From Gordionus sp. m RMFG-2023 (taxonomy: Eukaryota; Nematomorpha; Gordioida; Chordodea; Parachordodidae): a stretch of 64,000 nucleotides of DNA. The stretch lies in assembly GCF_954871325.1 (NCBI RefSeq), contig NC_088779.1:31122729-31186728 (forward strand), written 5' to 3'. Shown in pieces: positions 52,738-64,000 of the stretch. Below the pieces are notes generated by a model. That model did not search any database. It worked only from the letters and a program-made list of their open reading frames with translations, and was not told where the DNA came from. The position numbers were made by a program, and so were the translations under genes. The stretch's first letter is position 1. Every line of letters starts with the position of its first letter.

Positions 52738-53567
52738 AAATCATTTTTTACCCTTTTTAAAAATATTTATCTTGCGCATTAATAGATGGAGTGTTGGGAT
52801 CAATGGGGATGTATCAAAAATATTAATATCTTAACCTTGATATGATATATTCATTAAAGATTCATAAAATATTATTTTTATTTTCTAAAATATATAGAGT
52901 AAATGAGCATTAAAAAATTAAGCAAAAATCATTATCTTAGTTATTCTTCATATATGATGGTATCTATTAAAAAATAAGTAATAGGGTATTTCTGTTTTTG
53001 ATTTTAAGGAAAAGTTATGTCACTATAAATGTCAAAAGAAAAAACTTTAGTAATTAGTAATTTTTTAATGACTATAATTCAAATTTTAGAAAATTAATGA
53101 AAAAAACTTGTTCATAAAAAGTAAAGGGATATACAATAAATTATTTACGAGGAAATCTAACTAATTGCATATTACTCCCTCCCCCAATCATCAAAATCCT
53201 GCCTACGCCTATGAGAGAAACTTAGAAAATAATATAATTATTTTTTCCCCAAACCATTGAGGTTTCCTTATTGAAGAATATATTTATATTTTATTTGTTT
53301 CTATGTAAGGATAACTATATCTAATATTTTCATCAAACATAAAACCAAAACGATTCAAGGCTAGGTAATGATGTATTACTCATATATTTTCACCTTTAAA
53401 AATAAATTGCACGCCTTCATTCAGGTGAAATTTTTTAAATCAAACATAGTACAGGGTATGTAACAAATAAATTCATGAAATGCCTATTCACTAATCATTG
53501 GATAATTTTATTAGGTATAATTAAATTAATATTTATCAAAATTAAATTATCTTATTTTTTTATTTAG
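52738..53567. other. Non-coding DNA upstream of the membrane-protein exon
   Basis: From about 53285 it aligns with unit 1 (39310 on). Both units share GCCTTCATTCAG|GTGAAA (53425/39445), which resembles an exon end and donor, but I could not build an open upstream exon in the phase required. Confidence 0.35.
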
Positions 53568-54262
53568 AATATGTTTTTACTGAGATTCTGAAATGTGAAT
53601 CTGAAGATGCATTAAAATTATTTAGAGAGGTTGGTGAGAATGCATCATACAATATGCGTGAAAATGAAAGTGATATTTACTATGTAGGTAATTCAACAAA
53701 TAATTCTAATGTAATTAGTACAAATCTATATCAAAATTTTCCAATTAGTATAACTGCCACTCCTATCATAAAAATGCAAACCAGTTTTAACATTCCATCA
53801 AATCATCCCTTTTATTTTCTCATTAATAAACCGATCAAATCACCTTTATCATCAACACCATTAATTCGCTTGCATGAAAATATTCCTTACGAAAATTTTG
53901 AGAATAATTATTCTCTGTCTAGCAACTATTCTGAAAATAATGCAAAAACAATTAATAACAATACTCTTTTCATTCCTGATCAAACTATCCAATATAATAA
54001 TAGAAATGTATTTTGTGATTGGTTTCAAAGTGAGAATTATACCTTAGTAGAGGATGATATTGAAAATACTCATATATTTAATACTTCTTCAAACATTCCA
54101 TACAAAAACTCTCAGTATTTCAAAGGATTTTATTTCTCTAAGCCATTATGTAGTAGATATATTTGGAAATTTAATGACAAATTTTCTAGGAAAAAAATAT
54201 TTGGCTTAATATTTGGCTTGACCTTTGTTTTCATATCATTAGGTTATTTTAATAATATTTAA
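53568..54262 (+). CDS. Ser/Asn-rich protein with C-terminal membrane segment, terminal exon
   Basis: Family not recognised. The acceptor TTTTTTATTTAG opens a 231-codon frame in phase 1 that runs to TAA; the first internal ATG is at 53654. Visible product: a short acidic start (EILKCESEDALKLFREVGEN), about 150 residues rich in Asn, Ser, Tyr and Pro with several N-x-S/T sites (NSTNNSN, NNYSLSSNYSENNA), then a basic hinge (WKFNDKFSRKK) and a hydrophobic segment IFGLIFGLTFVFISLGYF ending NNI. Such an end suits a tail-anchored or type I membrane protein with almost no cytosolic tail. Upstream exons must exist but were not found. The unit 1 copy is broken, so the open frame here may be kept by selection or by chance. 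Confidence 0.6.
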
Positions 54263-55337
54263 CATCAATTTAGTTTTTTTTTTTTTAAAAAAAAATATTA
54301 TGAGTGGGAATTTAAATATGATTTAATTTTAAATTAATATAATGTTGATATAAGTTATTTGATTTAACATTAATTTCAGTGTTATAATTTAGCAAGATTT
54401 AAATCCTTAAATCTTAAAAACAAATTAAGTTCTTAATCTATGAGTTTAACTCTTATTTCTTTTGTTTATTATGAGCTTTATGCATATCTTTGCCTAGGAT
54501 ATATTTTTTATTAAATAATGGTTGTATACACATTTCTTTTGTTAAAATTTATTTTAATTATAGTCAATATATTTATAATTATTTTGTATATTAAATTATT
54601 GTTTATAAACGATGATAACATTATTGTTTATAAATGATGATAACATCATTGTTTTTGTATTCATCTTTTGTGAAAATTAGTCAAGGGGAGCGTAACGGGA
54701 GTGAATTTTATAAAAACCTAGATTTGGCAAAAGAAATTTTTCACTCCCTCTAGGCTACACCTATAATTGGGTGAGAATTGTATCACTATTATCATGCTTT
54801 ATCAGCAAAATATTTCATAACAATACATTTATGAAATTCTATTAGTTTCTCAATAATGACATAAATAACCATTAAATAATGTCTACAATTTGGGGTACAA
54901 GTTAAGCTAATTTTATTTTTTATAGAGCAAAATTAAGACATTTATCAGAGACCTGTAGGCCCTACCCTAAATTGTTTATAAAATATACCCCGTCTGGTCC
55001 TTATTTAATCCCAAATATTTTAAATAACCATTATAAGCTATAAAAATTAAAAATAAATCCGGGCCAGGCCTAGCACACCCCTACTAATCTTCGACATTTA
55101 TTGATCGATATGGACGATGATATTTGAAACAATTGAAATTCGTTATTTGAATATCGTAGAGCGGAAACGCTTAAATTTATATATTTTTTTTGAAAAAATA
55201 ATGAATGACACTCACTACTCCTATTCGAAATCGAATAGTAAATTATTTGTATTTGATTCTTTATTATTCTTTTTCGATAAGTTACGAATACAATTCGTTC
55301 ATAAAAATTGAATATGAATAAGAAGCTAAATGGCAGT

Positions 55338-55432
55338 GTTGTTAAAGTAGCGCGCTACTTTTTACAGTATCGGCAACCATGCCTTACTTTCTCGGTAGCG
55401 GTAGCTTTAGCGCGCTACATTTTTTTTTAAAA
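55338..55432. repeat. Small hAT-like terminal fragment
   Basis: CAGTGTTGTTAAAGTAGCGCG resembles the CAGAGTTGTTAAA terminus at 7275. GCGCGCTAC occurs twice (55353 and 55412). No matching right end was located. Confidence 0.4.
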
Positions 55433-58400
55433 AAGTCATATTGATTTTAAAAAAATTCAAGCTAACATTATTGTGACAGTGAAATTGTTTTTAGAAGAAA
55501 ACAATTTTAATAATTATTTTTCTTTCTTTCAAATGAATTGAAATTCGTTTTAGATAAGTATTTTAATAAACATTTTCCCATCTTTCAATATATATTCTCG
55601 GGATCCACATCCAATCAATAGTAGACTGGGTATTTAAAAAATTTTGTAAATAATTTTGGTATTTTCTTAAGGGATGCAAAAATGATATATAATTCGTGAC
55701 CTTGAGCTAAATATTTATCTGGTAATAATTTGAGATTAATAAAACTAAGATGGCGCCCTTATCTGGACTTTGAAGGCCCATAACTCTCGATTTAGATTTC
55801 GTCTATTTAACCTTCATAACTAAGTGTCATCCATTTTTAAATGGCAGTCCTAATCTATGGAGTGATTAGTAATGGAGTTACTCAGATGATTTACCATCTT
55901 TAATTAAATCTAAAATACGCTTTGTAAAGTTTTTTTAGATATTAAATTTGTTTTTATTTTATTTTATGTTTTTCAAATAATTGAGCACTCCTTTATGCGT
56001 CATTTTGGAATTATATATGCAAATAGTCTACATTTTCATTGTGATAGATAGACCAGGGGCGCAACTCTAATATTTAAACCGGTATTACCCGTTATTATCG
56101 ATCAAATAGAACATGAACAGCTAAAAAAATTTGTGACCGAAACCTGAACCAAACCTCTAGAGGTCGGTTAAACGGGTATCCTTACTGTTTTGTTATTATA
56201 GTTAAACAATTTTGATTGGTCGGTTAGTTAGTATGAGTCACCGTTTTCAGAATATATTGTAGTAGTTAATAAATAGTGTAATTTTTATCATAATTTATAA
56301 ATTAAGTATATGATTTTTTTAGCAATAATGATCGTAAAATAATCGTTAGTTCCTTTATTATAGGGCACACAAATTGAGCGTTTACGTTTCGCCGTAATTT
56401 TTACTAATATCCCTTCTTTAAATCGATGCCTTTTTATTAATATCCGTCGATTCAAAATTTTAAATGAGTTTCTAAAAAAAAGGTTTGTCTTTAAAAATTA
56501 TATTATCGTCTGCGTTCTCATTTCTTTAATTTCTAAATATTCCTTTTTAGGATTATAAGTAAGTTGTTTGTTTGTTTATATTACATTTTTATATAATATT
56601 ACAAAGTGAAGAATAAAAAAGTGGCAAACCTGTTTGCGTTTTTTTAAATGGTCGCTAACGCCCAAACGGTAATTTTACTAATTTGCAAGAGGCCATTTAA
56701 AATACATTATTTGCGCTCGCTACGCGGCCTTTGAAATTCTCAATTTGTGCGCACTATTATAAGGGTTTTGGGTATAAAAATTATTTTTTTAAAAATAATG
56801 TACTTCCCTATGTATTCCAATAAATTCCTATGCGAAAGGGTTCTAGCCGGTTTTTAAAAGTTAAAAAACACCTTTCGATTTTATCATTTTTTAAGAACCG
56901 AATATAAAACCGTTACCGACCCGGGCCGATATTCGGTTTCTAAACGACTAGACCTGCAAAAATCAAGATAAACCGATTATTTAGAGAAAAAAAGAAATCG
57001 CGAAATTTTCCATTATTTTTTTTATAAACTTCTCATCTATAAATGATTAACTAAAATGAAATCGAGAAGCACTTCAATAATCTAACCTAAAAGATAATGA
57101 AAATTAGGGCCTCATCTGTCCTCCAGAATTTATTTATTTTTTAGCCTATCCGCTATTTACATATGTTCCGTGAACCGATCCGATACTGTCAATCACTTTT
57201 AAAAAAAATCTAACCACTTTTCTTTTTTTTAACCTTTTATCTTCTTCAAAAATTATCCTTTAATATCTTATATAATTTCACCAATAAAATGTTTTTTTTA
57301 AAATATTTTAATTTTAATTATTTAAAAAAAATAATAAAAATTTAAATATTTTTTAAAAAAATCGATATTGAAAACCGAACGTTAAATATTGGAAAAAAAA
57401 ATGTCTCAGGTTTTGTTCAGTAGGTTTTGGATTCGGTAGGGTTCTGGTTCACAGCTGAGTTGAAATATATTCCAGTTATATAATGTGCCAAATGACTATC
57501 CTATATAAATTTCGGAAAAATTCGAACCGTGAATTATTTATCCCGATACAAATAGATATATATATACGCGTATTTTTTTTTCCAAAACACAGCGCCTGAC
57601 AATAATATAACTAATTTTGTAGTAACTACTATTATTATTATTATTATTTTACTAAGTTCTAATTTGATAGAAGTGTTGAACAGTATAGATGATCCTGCAA
57701 ATTTAAATATAAGAGATCGGATAGTCAGGAACACAGCACAATATATTATTAATTTTTAACCCCTAAGTACCTTTGTTTCTCGTAACCTGTTCTATAAGAA
57801 CCTGTGCTTGCTAGAATTAGTATATCACTTGAAAGTAATTGTTTTATAATTTGATCTCAAACCCTTTTAGTCGCTTCATTAAAAATTATTTTTCGAATGT
57901 ATCTATATATAGCTTTTGTTACATTACACATTGTGGCGACTTCTTTTTATTGATTTTTCGAAAACGAAGTCAAACTCCTAGCCCTGAATACAGGGAAAAA
58001 GGACAGCTGTCTCTGAAGTAGAACATCTAAGTCTATATTAAATTTCATTTGATTTTAGTCCTCTAATAGTTTAAACATAATCCATTCATGAAGGACATAA
58101 GGTGCCGTGCCTGCGAGAACCCCGCAAAAATTTTAGCAAGACTCGTCAGAGAATTTTTTTGGTGTCAAAAATTTTAACCTATAGAATCTTAGAAGATCAT
58201 AAAATTTATATAAAAAACTTGCTATTTCTTTCAGAGAATTTTCAAACCCCGGGATTTTAAATTTAGAATTATTTCAAAAAAATTAAAATTATACACATAA
58301 TTTTTAGAGGTTTATGGAAAATATTTTGCCGTATATGAAAGTTTTAGTGCTCACTCAAAATGTAACCTTTTTGAGTTTTATTTCGAAAATAATGTATTTT

Positions 58401-59533
58401 AAATGGGTATCATATCAACTAATAATAAATTAGGATAAATAATATATTCCTACATAATAATCACTGTTGGTTAATTTGGTATGATATATAATATAGAATG
58501 AATCCCCTATAAAGAAATTAAGTTTAATATGTTGTAATGAATATTCTTACATAATAATCACTGTTGGTTAATTCGGTATGATATATAATATAAAATGAAC
58601 CCTTATAAGTTTAAAATGTTTTAGTGAATATAAGAACAAAAAATCACTGGCGGTTATTTTGGTAATATGTATAATAATATGATTGAATAAAATTGGTCAT
58701 CAAATTTTGCAAGTTTTTTTTTATCTTCTTCTGCTTCTCTTCATTAGGTTTTCCTGAATGAGAGATTGACAACTTTGGTTGAGGGTCCTACCTATAAGTT
58801 TTATAAATATAAATATTATATAAAAACCTCAACATTTAATAATAATGGAAAAGTAGGTGGGGTGTCTATATTAAGGTTAATTATTAAAACCAGAAGGTAC
58901 ATTTGCAATTTCTTTGACGTAACCGACCCAGTAGCGTCAGAAGGGTGAGGGGGCGGACAGGGATTTGAAGGTAATTTCTAGAAAAAGAGGCCCAATTTTT
59001 TACCACCCTTCATTCCTAGTCTAGGTGAGATTTTGGTGCACTCCCGACAAAAATCCTTATTTTTAAAAATGTGATTGTTTTAAATTTTCTAGGTATTTTC
59101 GATTTAAAATTTTCAATAAATTTTATGCACCTAAAATTATTTTTGGTTTCACTTAGGACTAGTGTCGGATTCAAAAATTTTTTACCGATTCGATCCGAAA
59201 TTCCACCACAAAACCGATCCGATAACCGAAACTGATATTTATTTATCATTATTTGAACCGATGTCTTAAAAAAATTCAATATTTTCTATTCAATAAATAA
59301 CGGATTAAATGGTAGAGTACCCCATATTTTGAATTTTAGCTGCGAACTTTTGAACTAAATCTTATTTATAATAATTTTTATATAGGTTTTTCATATAATT
59401 TAAAATACACGTAAAGTATTAGTTAAAAAGATAATAAACAATTATATAATTGGGAATCAAACATTTAAAAAAAACAAACATTTTATCTAATAAAAAGGGA
59501 TAAAAAAATGAATTTTTTTAATTATTAAGATTG

Positions 59534-59612
59534 GCTGCTTGGAAAGGGGGTTTTTAATTGGCTATGGGAAGGGGTTTCTAATTGGCTATAGGAAGGGGTT
59601 TTTAATGAAGCT
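59534..59612. repeat. Minisatellite, about 24-27-bp unit, unit 2 only
   Basis: Three copies of a unit containing GGAAGGGGTTTTTAATTGGC. Unit 1 has a plain G-run at the same site (about 42733). The plus-strand ORF at 59539-59799 is its translation plus flank. Confidence 0.8.
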
Positions 59613-59875
59613 GATGCAGTTCGGTTCGTGTAAGGTAAAATTGAGAGCCTTTGTCTGTGACAAAAACTTTCCCGAAGGTTCATTTATAAATATAGAAATT
59701 TTTGTAAAGTACCTGTCACTTGGTCAATGGAGAGGAGATTATAGGTATGAAAATATCGGATCGGTTTTTTTGATAACATCGGGTCAATTCGATATTTAAT
59801 TTTTTGCTCAAAGGAAGTTTCTTATTTAAAATCCATTTCCGGGATGTGGCAATAAGCTTACTTAAATATTAAATT

Positions 59876-60819
59876 TTACGCCATATTTAAAGGAGCTATT
59901 GTAGAGCTAATAATAAAATTTAAATCATTTTTTTTAGTTAAATTATTTTTTATCGCCTGGGCTAATGGAGGATTAAAAGGAGCAAACATGCCCCCTTTGT
60001 CCAACTATGGTTAAAAAAAATTCCTAATTTAATCTTTAATTCTTCCGTCAATCAAATAAATTTATTATTTGGCGCATTACATACGCTATAACCGACCGCT
60101 AACATTTTTTTTATAAAATAACCGTTCATTTCAAAGGGTTTCAGTTTTTTTTTTGGAAATAATACCAGAAAATTTAAGACAGAATATATTTATTAAGAAA
60201 CGGGTGTTACTTACGTTGATCGAAACAACATCTTCATTTATGTTATCTATGGCAATCTCATACTTTTGCGTATTATAAAATTTATCAATGTTCGAAATAA
60301 CAACCGTTGCTGGAACAGCGGCACCTGATCCAAAATCCAAATTTTTTCCAGTTTCTAAGAGGTTATTTAAACGGATGGAGTCACCTTCTCCACTCTTTAT
60401 ATCTAATAAAAATAATATCCAGTTAATTATCTCTTTGATTGATAAGAAAGAAAGAAGAAGAAAAAATTTAGTTATCGCGATAATTACATATTGGTGCATT
60501 TATGCTGGTAAAAATAGTCAAAATCCCTTTGCAGTGGCTGATACTTGCTATATTAGTCGCTCCATTCTGATACACTTAATATTTATAATAAAATAACACG
60601 TTTTAATTTTTCTATATTTCATGATAATTTTGTTACTGCTTGCTATGGATAAGGAATTTCTAATTACGTTATTTTCTCTCAATATGCATTGACCTGTAAT
60701 TAACAAATTTTAATAATACCCTTTTTTATATATATATATGTGTGTTTACTTTGAACTGCTATGATCTTCAATCCAAGGAATGCCAAAATCAAAGTTACAT
60801 ACTTTAGGGACATCTTCAT
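59876..60819 (-). CDS. Small secreted protein B, paralogue of A, five exons, minus strand
   Basis: Exons in transcript order: 60819-60750, 60693-60637, 60574-60488, 60402-60215, 60004-59876; 176 aa with the same phases as protein A. The signal peptide is MKMSLKYVTLILAFLGLKII. Both cysteines are kept (SQCILREN and ISHCKGIL), as is the KYEIAIDNINEDVVSIN motif matching 'WFKIAIDNRNKD' of A. Exon 2 is two codons shorter and exon 4 three codons longer than in A; both differences are multiples of three. In the last exon the frame leaves that of A after APFNPPL, because of a 1-bp difference, and ends 27 codons later, so the C-terminal tails are unrelated. No stop interrupts exons 1-4, which argues that both copies are functional. 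Confidence 0.72.
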
Positions 60820-60907
60820 AAATGAGAATTAATTTTTCTGAAACAAATGAATTTTTTAATAAGTGTCTTGGATGAAGTAAATGATTTATTGATTACTTTC
60901 TTACGCG

Positions 60908-60915
60908 TATTTATA
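60908..60915 (-). promoter_or_regulatory. TATA box of secreted protein B
   Basis: TATAAATA (in ATGTATAAATACGCG) on the minus strand, about 90 bp upstream of the ATG; conserved with 44422-44429. Confidence 0.65.
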
Positions 60916-61010
60916 CATGACGAAAATGCTTGGGCACTGAATAAATATAGTCGAGTTCCAAAATATTTTTAAACAAAAATTTAGGTACCTAAATTCGTAA
61001 AAAAACTTAT

Positions 61011-63290
61011 TTTGCCAATATTCATATATTGATGTAGCCAAAAAAAATGTTTAGATAAACTTTGATTTATAAAAGTCATTGTGTATTTAAAAGTCAAAAA
61101 AAAATAATAATAAACATATCTATTTGCACTAGATCCTTAAATACGCAATTCATATCCCCCCTTCGCCTGCCCCATATTTTATCTTTTAAATGCATAATAT
61201 TGCAATCAAAGAACCTGCAGCCCCCCCCCCCCAACCTTATCTGACTGGGAGCCGGCCATAAAATGGTATAATTTTCAAAATCCTCATGATTACCTAGAAT
61301 AATCAATTCAGCCCTGGGATTTAGATCTATATTTAGGGAATAGGAATATTAATCGACTCGTGAAATAGTAAATATATTATGATGAGTTCTAGGCATGAGT
61401 TGGCGGGAATCCGTTGGCGGTTTTTATGGGTTCGGAATGAATTTATTTTTCAAATTTGTGATTTTATTTCATATTGGCTGGTCGAAAAAGAACTTTAAGG
61501 GTTTTTTGAAAAAAAACGAGTTTTTTTGGGGAAAAAAACAAACTTTTTTTTTAAATTTTGTTTTTGTTTTTTATTACTATTTGATTTGTAAATTTACCAA
61601 TATTTTGTTTTTTTTTTGTTAATTTATATTTATTATAACTATTATTCTTCAAGAAATTTTAATTTTTAAAAGTTTATTGATTCGCAAAAGTTTCTAAACT
61701 TTCAGAAGTTTTAAATTTTTAGTGAAGATGTCTGAAATTTTCCGGAATAATATCTGAGTTACAAGGTTTGTTGGTTTCCTCGAGTGAAAATAGGCAAAAT
61801 TATTTGGAAGGTGAGCGCCTCCATATAATTCGCGATCGCTCACTTTGGCAGGTCTGTAACTAACATGCTAGAAATAAGATTTAATTTTTATTTTTTTGGC
61901 TAAAGTTTCTAAAGTTTGGAGAATTTACATTTTGATATTTTGGACACAGTATGAAATGAAGCTTAAGTGTGTATTTCAATTTTGTTTTTTTTAAGCCCCC
62001 TACCCATCGTTTTTTATGTTTTTTACCCCCCCCCCCCTTCGTTTTTTAATGTTTTTTTTTAACATTCCCAATGAATATCTTCTTCTTTTTTTTTTAAAAA
62101 AACTATGATCGATTTCATTTGGTTAAAGTATCCACCGTTATTATTTTGAGAACCAAAACCGAACTTGAGACCAATAACTACTTTGTCACCAGAACATGAA
62201 CTAAAATCTAGGTGTTTGAACCTCTTGATTAGAGGTCTGTTTTTCCGCGGGGTTTTAGCCCACCCTCTCACCTCCGCCTATTTAAGTTGGCGAACGCGTT
62301 AAATTTTTTTAGCGAACGGGTGGGTGAGCGTGTTAAAAAATATTTAAATTGTGACCGGCAGGCGGGTTAAAATATTTACAACTTATATTTGTTATTTAAA
62401 ATCATTCAAGTAAACATATAAAAAAAATATGCTCCCTGAAATTTCGACATTTTTAATATACCAAAGTATCGATAAATTGAAGGATGTTGTCTTCGGAAAA
62501 TATTAATTAGGTTAAAAAAAAAATGTATCGAAAAAATAGATTATTGATTTGCACGGAAGAATATAATATGAAAGTGGCTTAAAAATCTGATTTTGTTCCG
62601 TTTCCCCTAAAAGCAAAGAGAATTGAATTAAAGAATGCTTTGAAATAGATGGCATCCACGTCAAAATTAAACAACAGCAACTAGATGGGAAGATGTGGCT
62701 GTTACAGAAGAGAGCATTGCATCATGACCTAAATATTTAAATCTTGTATAGTTTAGCAAGTCTACTCCCATGGAAACGGAAGATTTATCAGAGCTATCAA
62801 GATTAGCTAGAAAAATGATTGATAAAATTAACCTTTTGTCTTACTCTTCTAAGTATATTTTTTCTTAATCATTTTCAATTTCTCCTTTGTTAATCTTCTA
62901 AAAAAAATTTCCATTATGCCTTATTTTTTTTTCTTCTTCTTTTGTTTAGGAAATTTTTGAAATAGTGGGAATTATTAACCTAAAAATAAAATTTTATTTA
63001 CATTATTCTCTTTTGTCATTGTTGCTTGCTCGCGCACTATTTTTCTTCACTTTAAAACGTGGCATTGATAATGGCTATAATTAGATGTCATCAAATTCTG
63101 GAATTAAACTGGAATGACAAATATATATTATTCAATTAATGACATCTTCTTCGAAGATAGTTAATCATCATTTGTTCAAGAAAAGAAAGTATTTGGAAAT
63201 TTTCTTGATGATAATCTTTTAACAATTCTTACTAAATTTTAGTATCGAGATGATCATTATTCACGAATCACAATAGTTGCATCATTGGAC
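61011..63290. other. AT-rich non-coding DNA right of the duplication
   Basis: It contains C-runs near 61220-61231 and 62027-62038 and a GCGGGT-type repeat at 62280-62375 like that at 17230. Short ORFs at 61062-61622 and 62059-62271 are low complexity or cross homopolymers. No gene was recognised. Confidence 0.4.
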
Positions 63291-63299
63291 GCTATATAC

Positions 63300-64000
63300 G
63301 GCTCAATTTCGAACGTCCACATTTTCTAGTATATTACCTTTTTCCCGATAACCCTTTGGTCTAACAGGATTATATCTCTTTAATTTTAACAAATCCAACG
63401 GAATCGTTGTTCTTCCACCGAAAAACAATTCCGATGGGGGTTGCGAGAATCAGGATAATGTAACTGAGATATGTAAGTCTCACCTTTATCTTTTCCAACC
63501 AGCCAATTTTTAACAATCGCTACCATCCTCTCAGCTTGTCCAATCGAGCTGGGATGATACCGTGGAACAAGAATGTGTTGGGTCTGCGACTCAGCACAAA
63601 ACTGTTTAAAATCATCACTTATGAAGGCTCGATCTCGATCGGAAACGGTAGTATCAAATTAACCGAATCTGGCCCATAATTCCCGTAATTTTTCTAATAA
63701 CAATTTATGTGGTATAGTATAATTATATGTACCTCCACATATTATATTCTATCCACTTTGAATACGAATCAGCCAATAAAGAGTATCATTTTTTCGTCCA
63801 AATTAAAAAAAAATCAACGTGGATTCAACGGTCTAATTGATTCGATCCAACTACCGCCTACCCCTTTACTGGGCATAGCGGCGCACGATTTACAGGGAAT
63901 ACATTTCCTTGTAAATTTTTCAATATCATTATCCATACCAGGCCACCATACATATTCACTTGCACAAGATCTCATTTTATCCCAACCCTGAGGTCCGGCA
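63300..64000 (-). pseudogene. Ty3/gypsy retrotransposon integrase fragment, runs off the window
   Basis: Minus strand from 64000 down: EYVWWPGMDNDIEKFTRKC-IPCKSC, the integrase zinc-binding end; then a basic/aromatic stretch, DSYSKWIEYN (the 'DAYSKWIE' integrase core block), QHILVPRYHPSSIGQAERMV (the 'PxxHPxSNGQAER' core block with the catalytic-region Glu) and GRTTIPLDLL. Several stops and frameshifts separate these, so it is dead. The rest of the element lies beyond position 64000. Confidence 0.85.

Larger units (their letters stand above)
54263..59860. other. Non-coding part of unit 2
   Basis: Mostly collinear with 40151-43340 of unit 1. Exceptions are an insertion at about 54965-56510 with GC-rich MITE-like ends (GACCTGTAGGCC and GGGCCAGGCCTAGCACACCC near 54950-55083, and GTTGTTAAAGTAGCGCGCTA at 55340), and about 110 bp at 59633-59742 found only in this unit. 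Confidence 0.45.
47087..61010. repeat. Segmental duplication, unit 2
   Basis: A direct-orientation copy of 32375-44530. It has lost SOUL exons 3-4 and lacks the LINE. It has gained a MITE-2 (48920-49258), a block including the hAT element (about 49625-53280) and a repeat-rich insertion (54965-56510). Divergence is substantial at every anchor, so the duplication is old. Confidence 0.9.

Noticed and set aside
57839-58021. ORF ending RSQTPSPEYREKGQLSLK
   Set aside because: The sequence is partly conserved in unit 1 (41560-41620), but the frame ends earlier there and no acceptor or partner exon could be placed.
59633-59742. Possible minus-strand exon (YFTKISIFINEPSGKFLSQT) downstream of secreted protein B
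   Set aside because: Looks protein-like, but it is absent from unit 1 and its acceptor phase does not fit exon 4. It may be a private insertion.

Overview
The window is AT-rich animal nuclear DNA. Genes are split by short AT-rich introns with GT-AG ends. Proteins of animal extracellular matrix (thrombospondin type 1 repeats plus a PLAC module) and a SOUL-family protein are encoded. Simple repeats, small inverted-repeat transposons, a hAT element, a non-LTR retrotransposon and a Ty3/gypsy fragment are scattered throughout. Nothing is bacterial: there are no operons or CRISPR arrays. An invertebrate is most likely, but I cannot name the phylum from sequence alone.

Layout. Positions 1-14,000 hold no recognisable coding exon, only AT-rich sequence, long purine/pyrimidine microsatellites and MITEs; this may be upstream intron or intergenic DNA. 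Positions 14,002-24,536 (+) carry 17 consecutive 3' exons of an ADAMTS-like secreted matrix protein (1,621 residues visible, 5' end not found). Every junction keeps frame. Positions 24,540-30,490 are non-coding, with a (TTCC)n tract, a four-unit 120-bp tandem repeat and MITEs. Positions 30,498-33,950 (+) are a complete five-exon SOUL/heme-binding-protein-2-like gene (305 aa).

From about 32,375 to the end of the window the main structure is an ancient direct segmental duplication. Unit 1 is about 32,375-44,530 and unit 2 about 47,087-61,010. Each unit carries SOUL sequence, a gene for a Ser/Asn-rich protein with a C-terminal membrane segment, and a minus-strand gene for a small secreted protein with a conserved TATA box. 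The fates differ. SOUL is intact in unit 1 and a two-exon relic in unit 2. The membrane protein is broken in unit 1 and open in unit 2. The secreted protein gene stays open in both units and is diverging, so it is the best candidate here for an undescribed gene family. After the duplication, unit 1 gained a minus-strand LINE (with a MITE nested in it) and a minisatellite. Unit 2 gained a hAT element with an 8-bp target-site duplication, a MITE and about 1.5 kb of repeat-rich DNA. A decayed transposon-like ORF lies exactly between the two units. The right edge (about 63,300-64,000) is a decayed Ty3/gypsy integrase on the minus strand.
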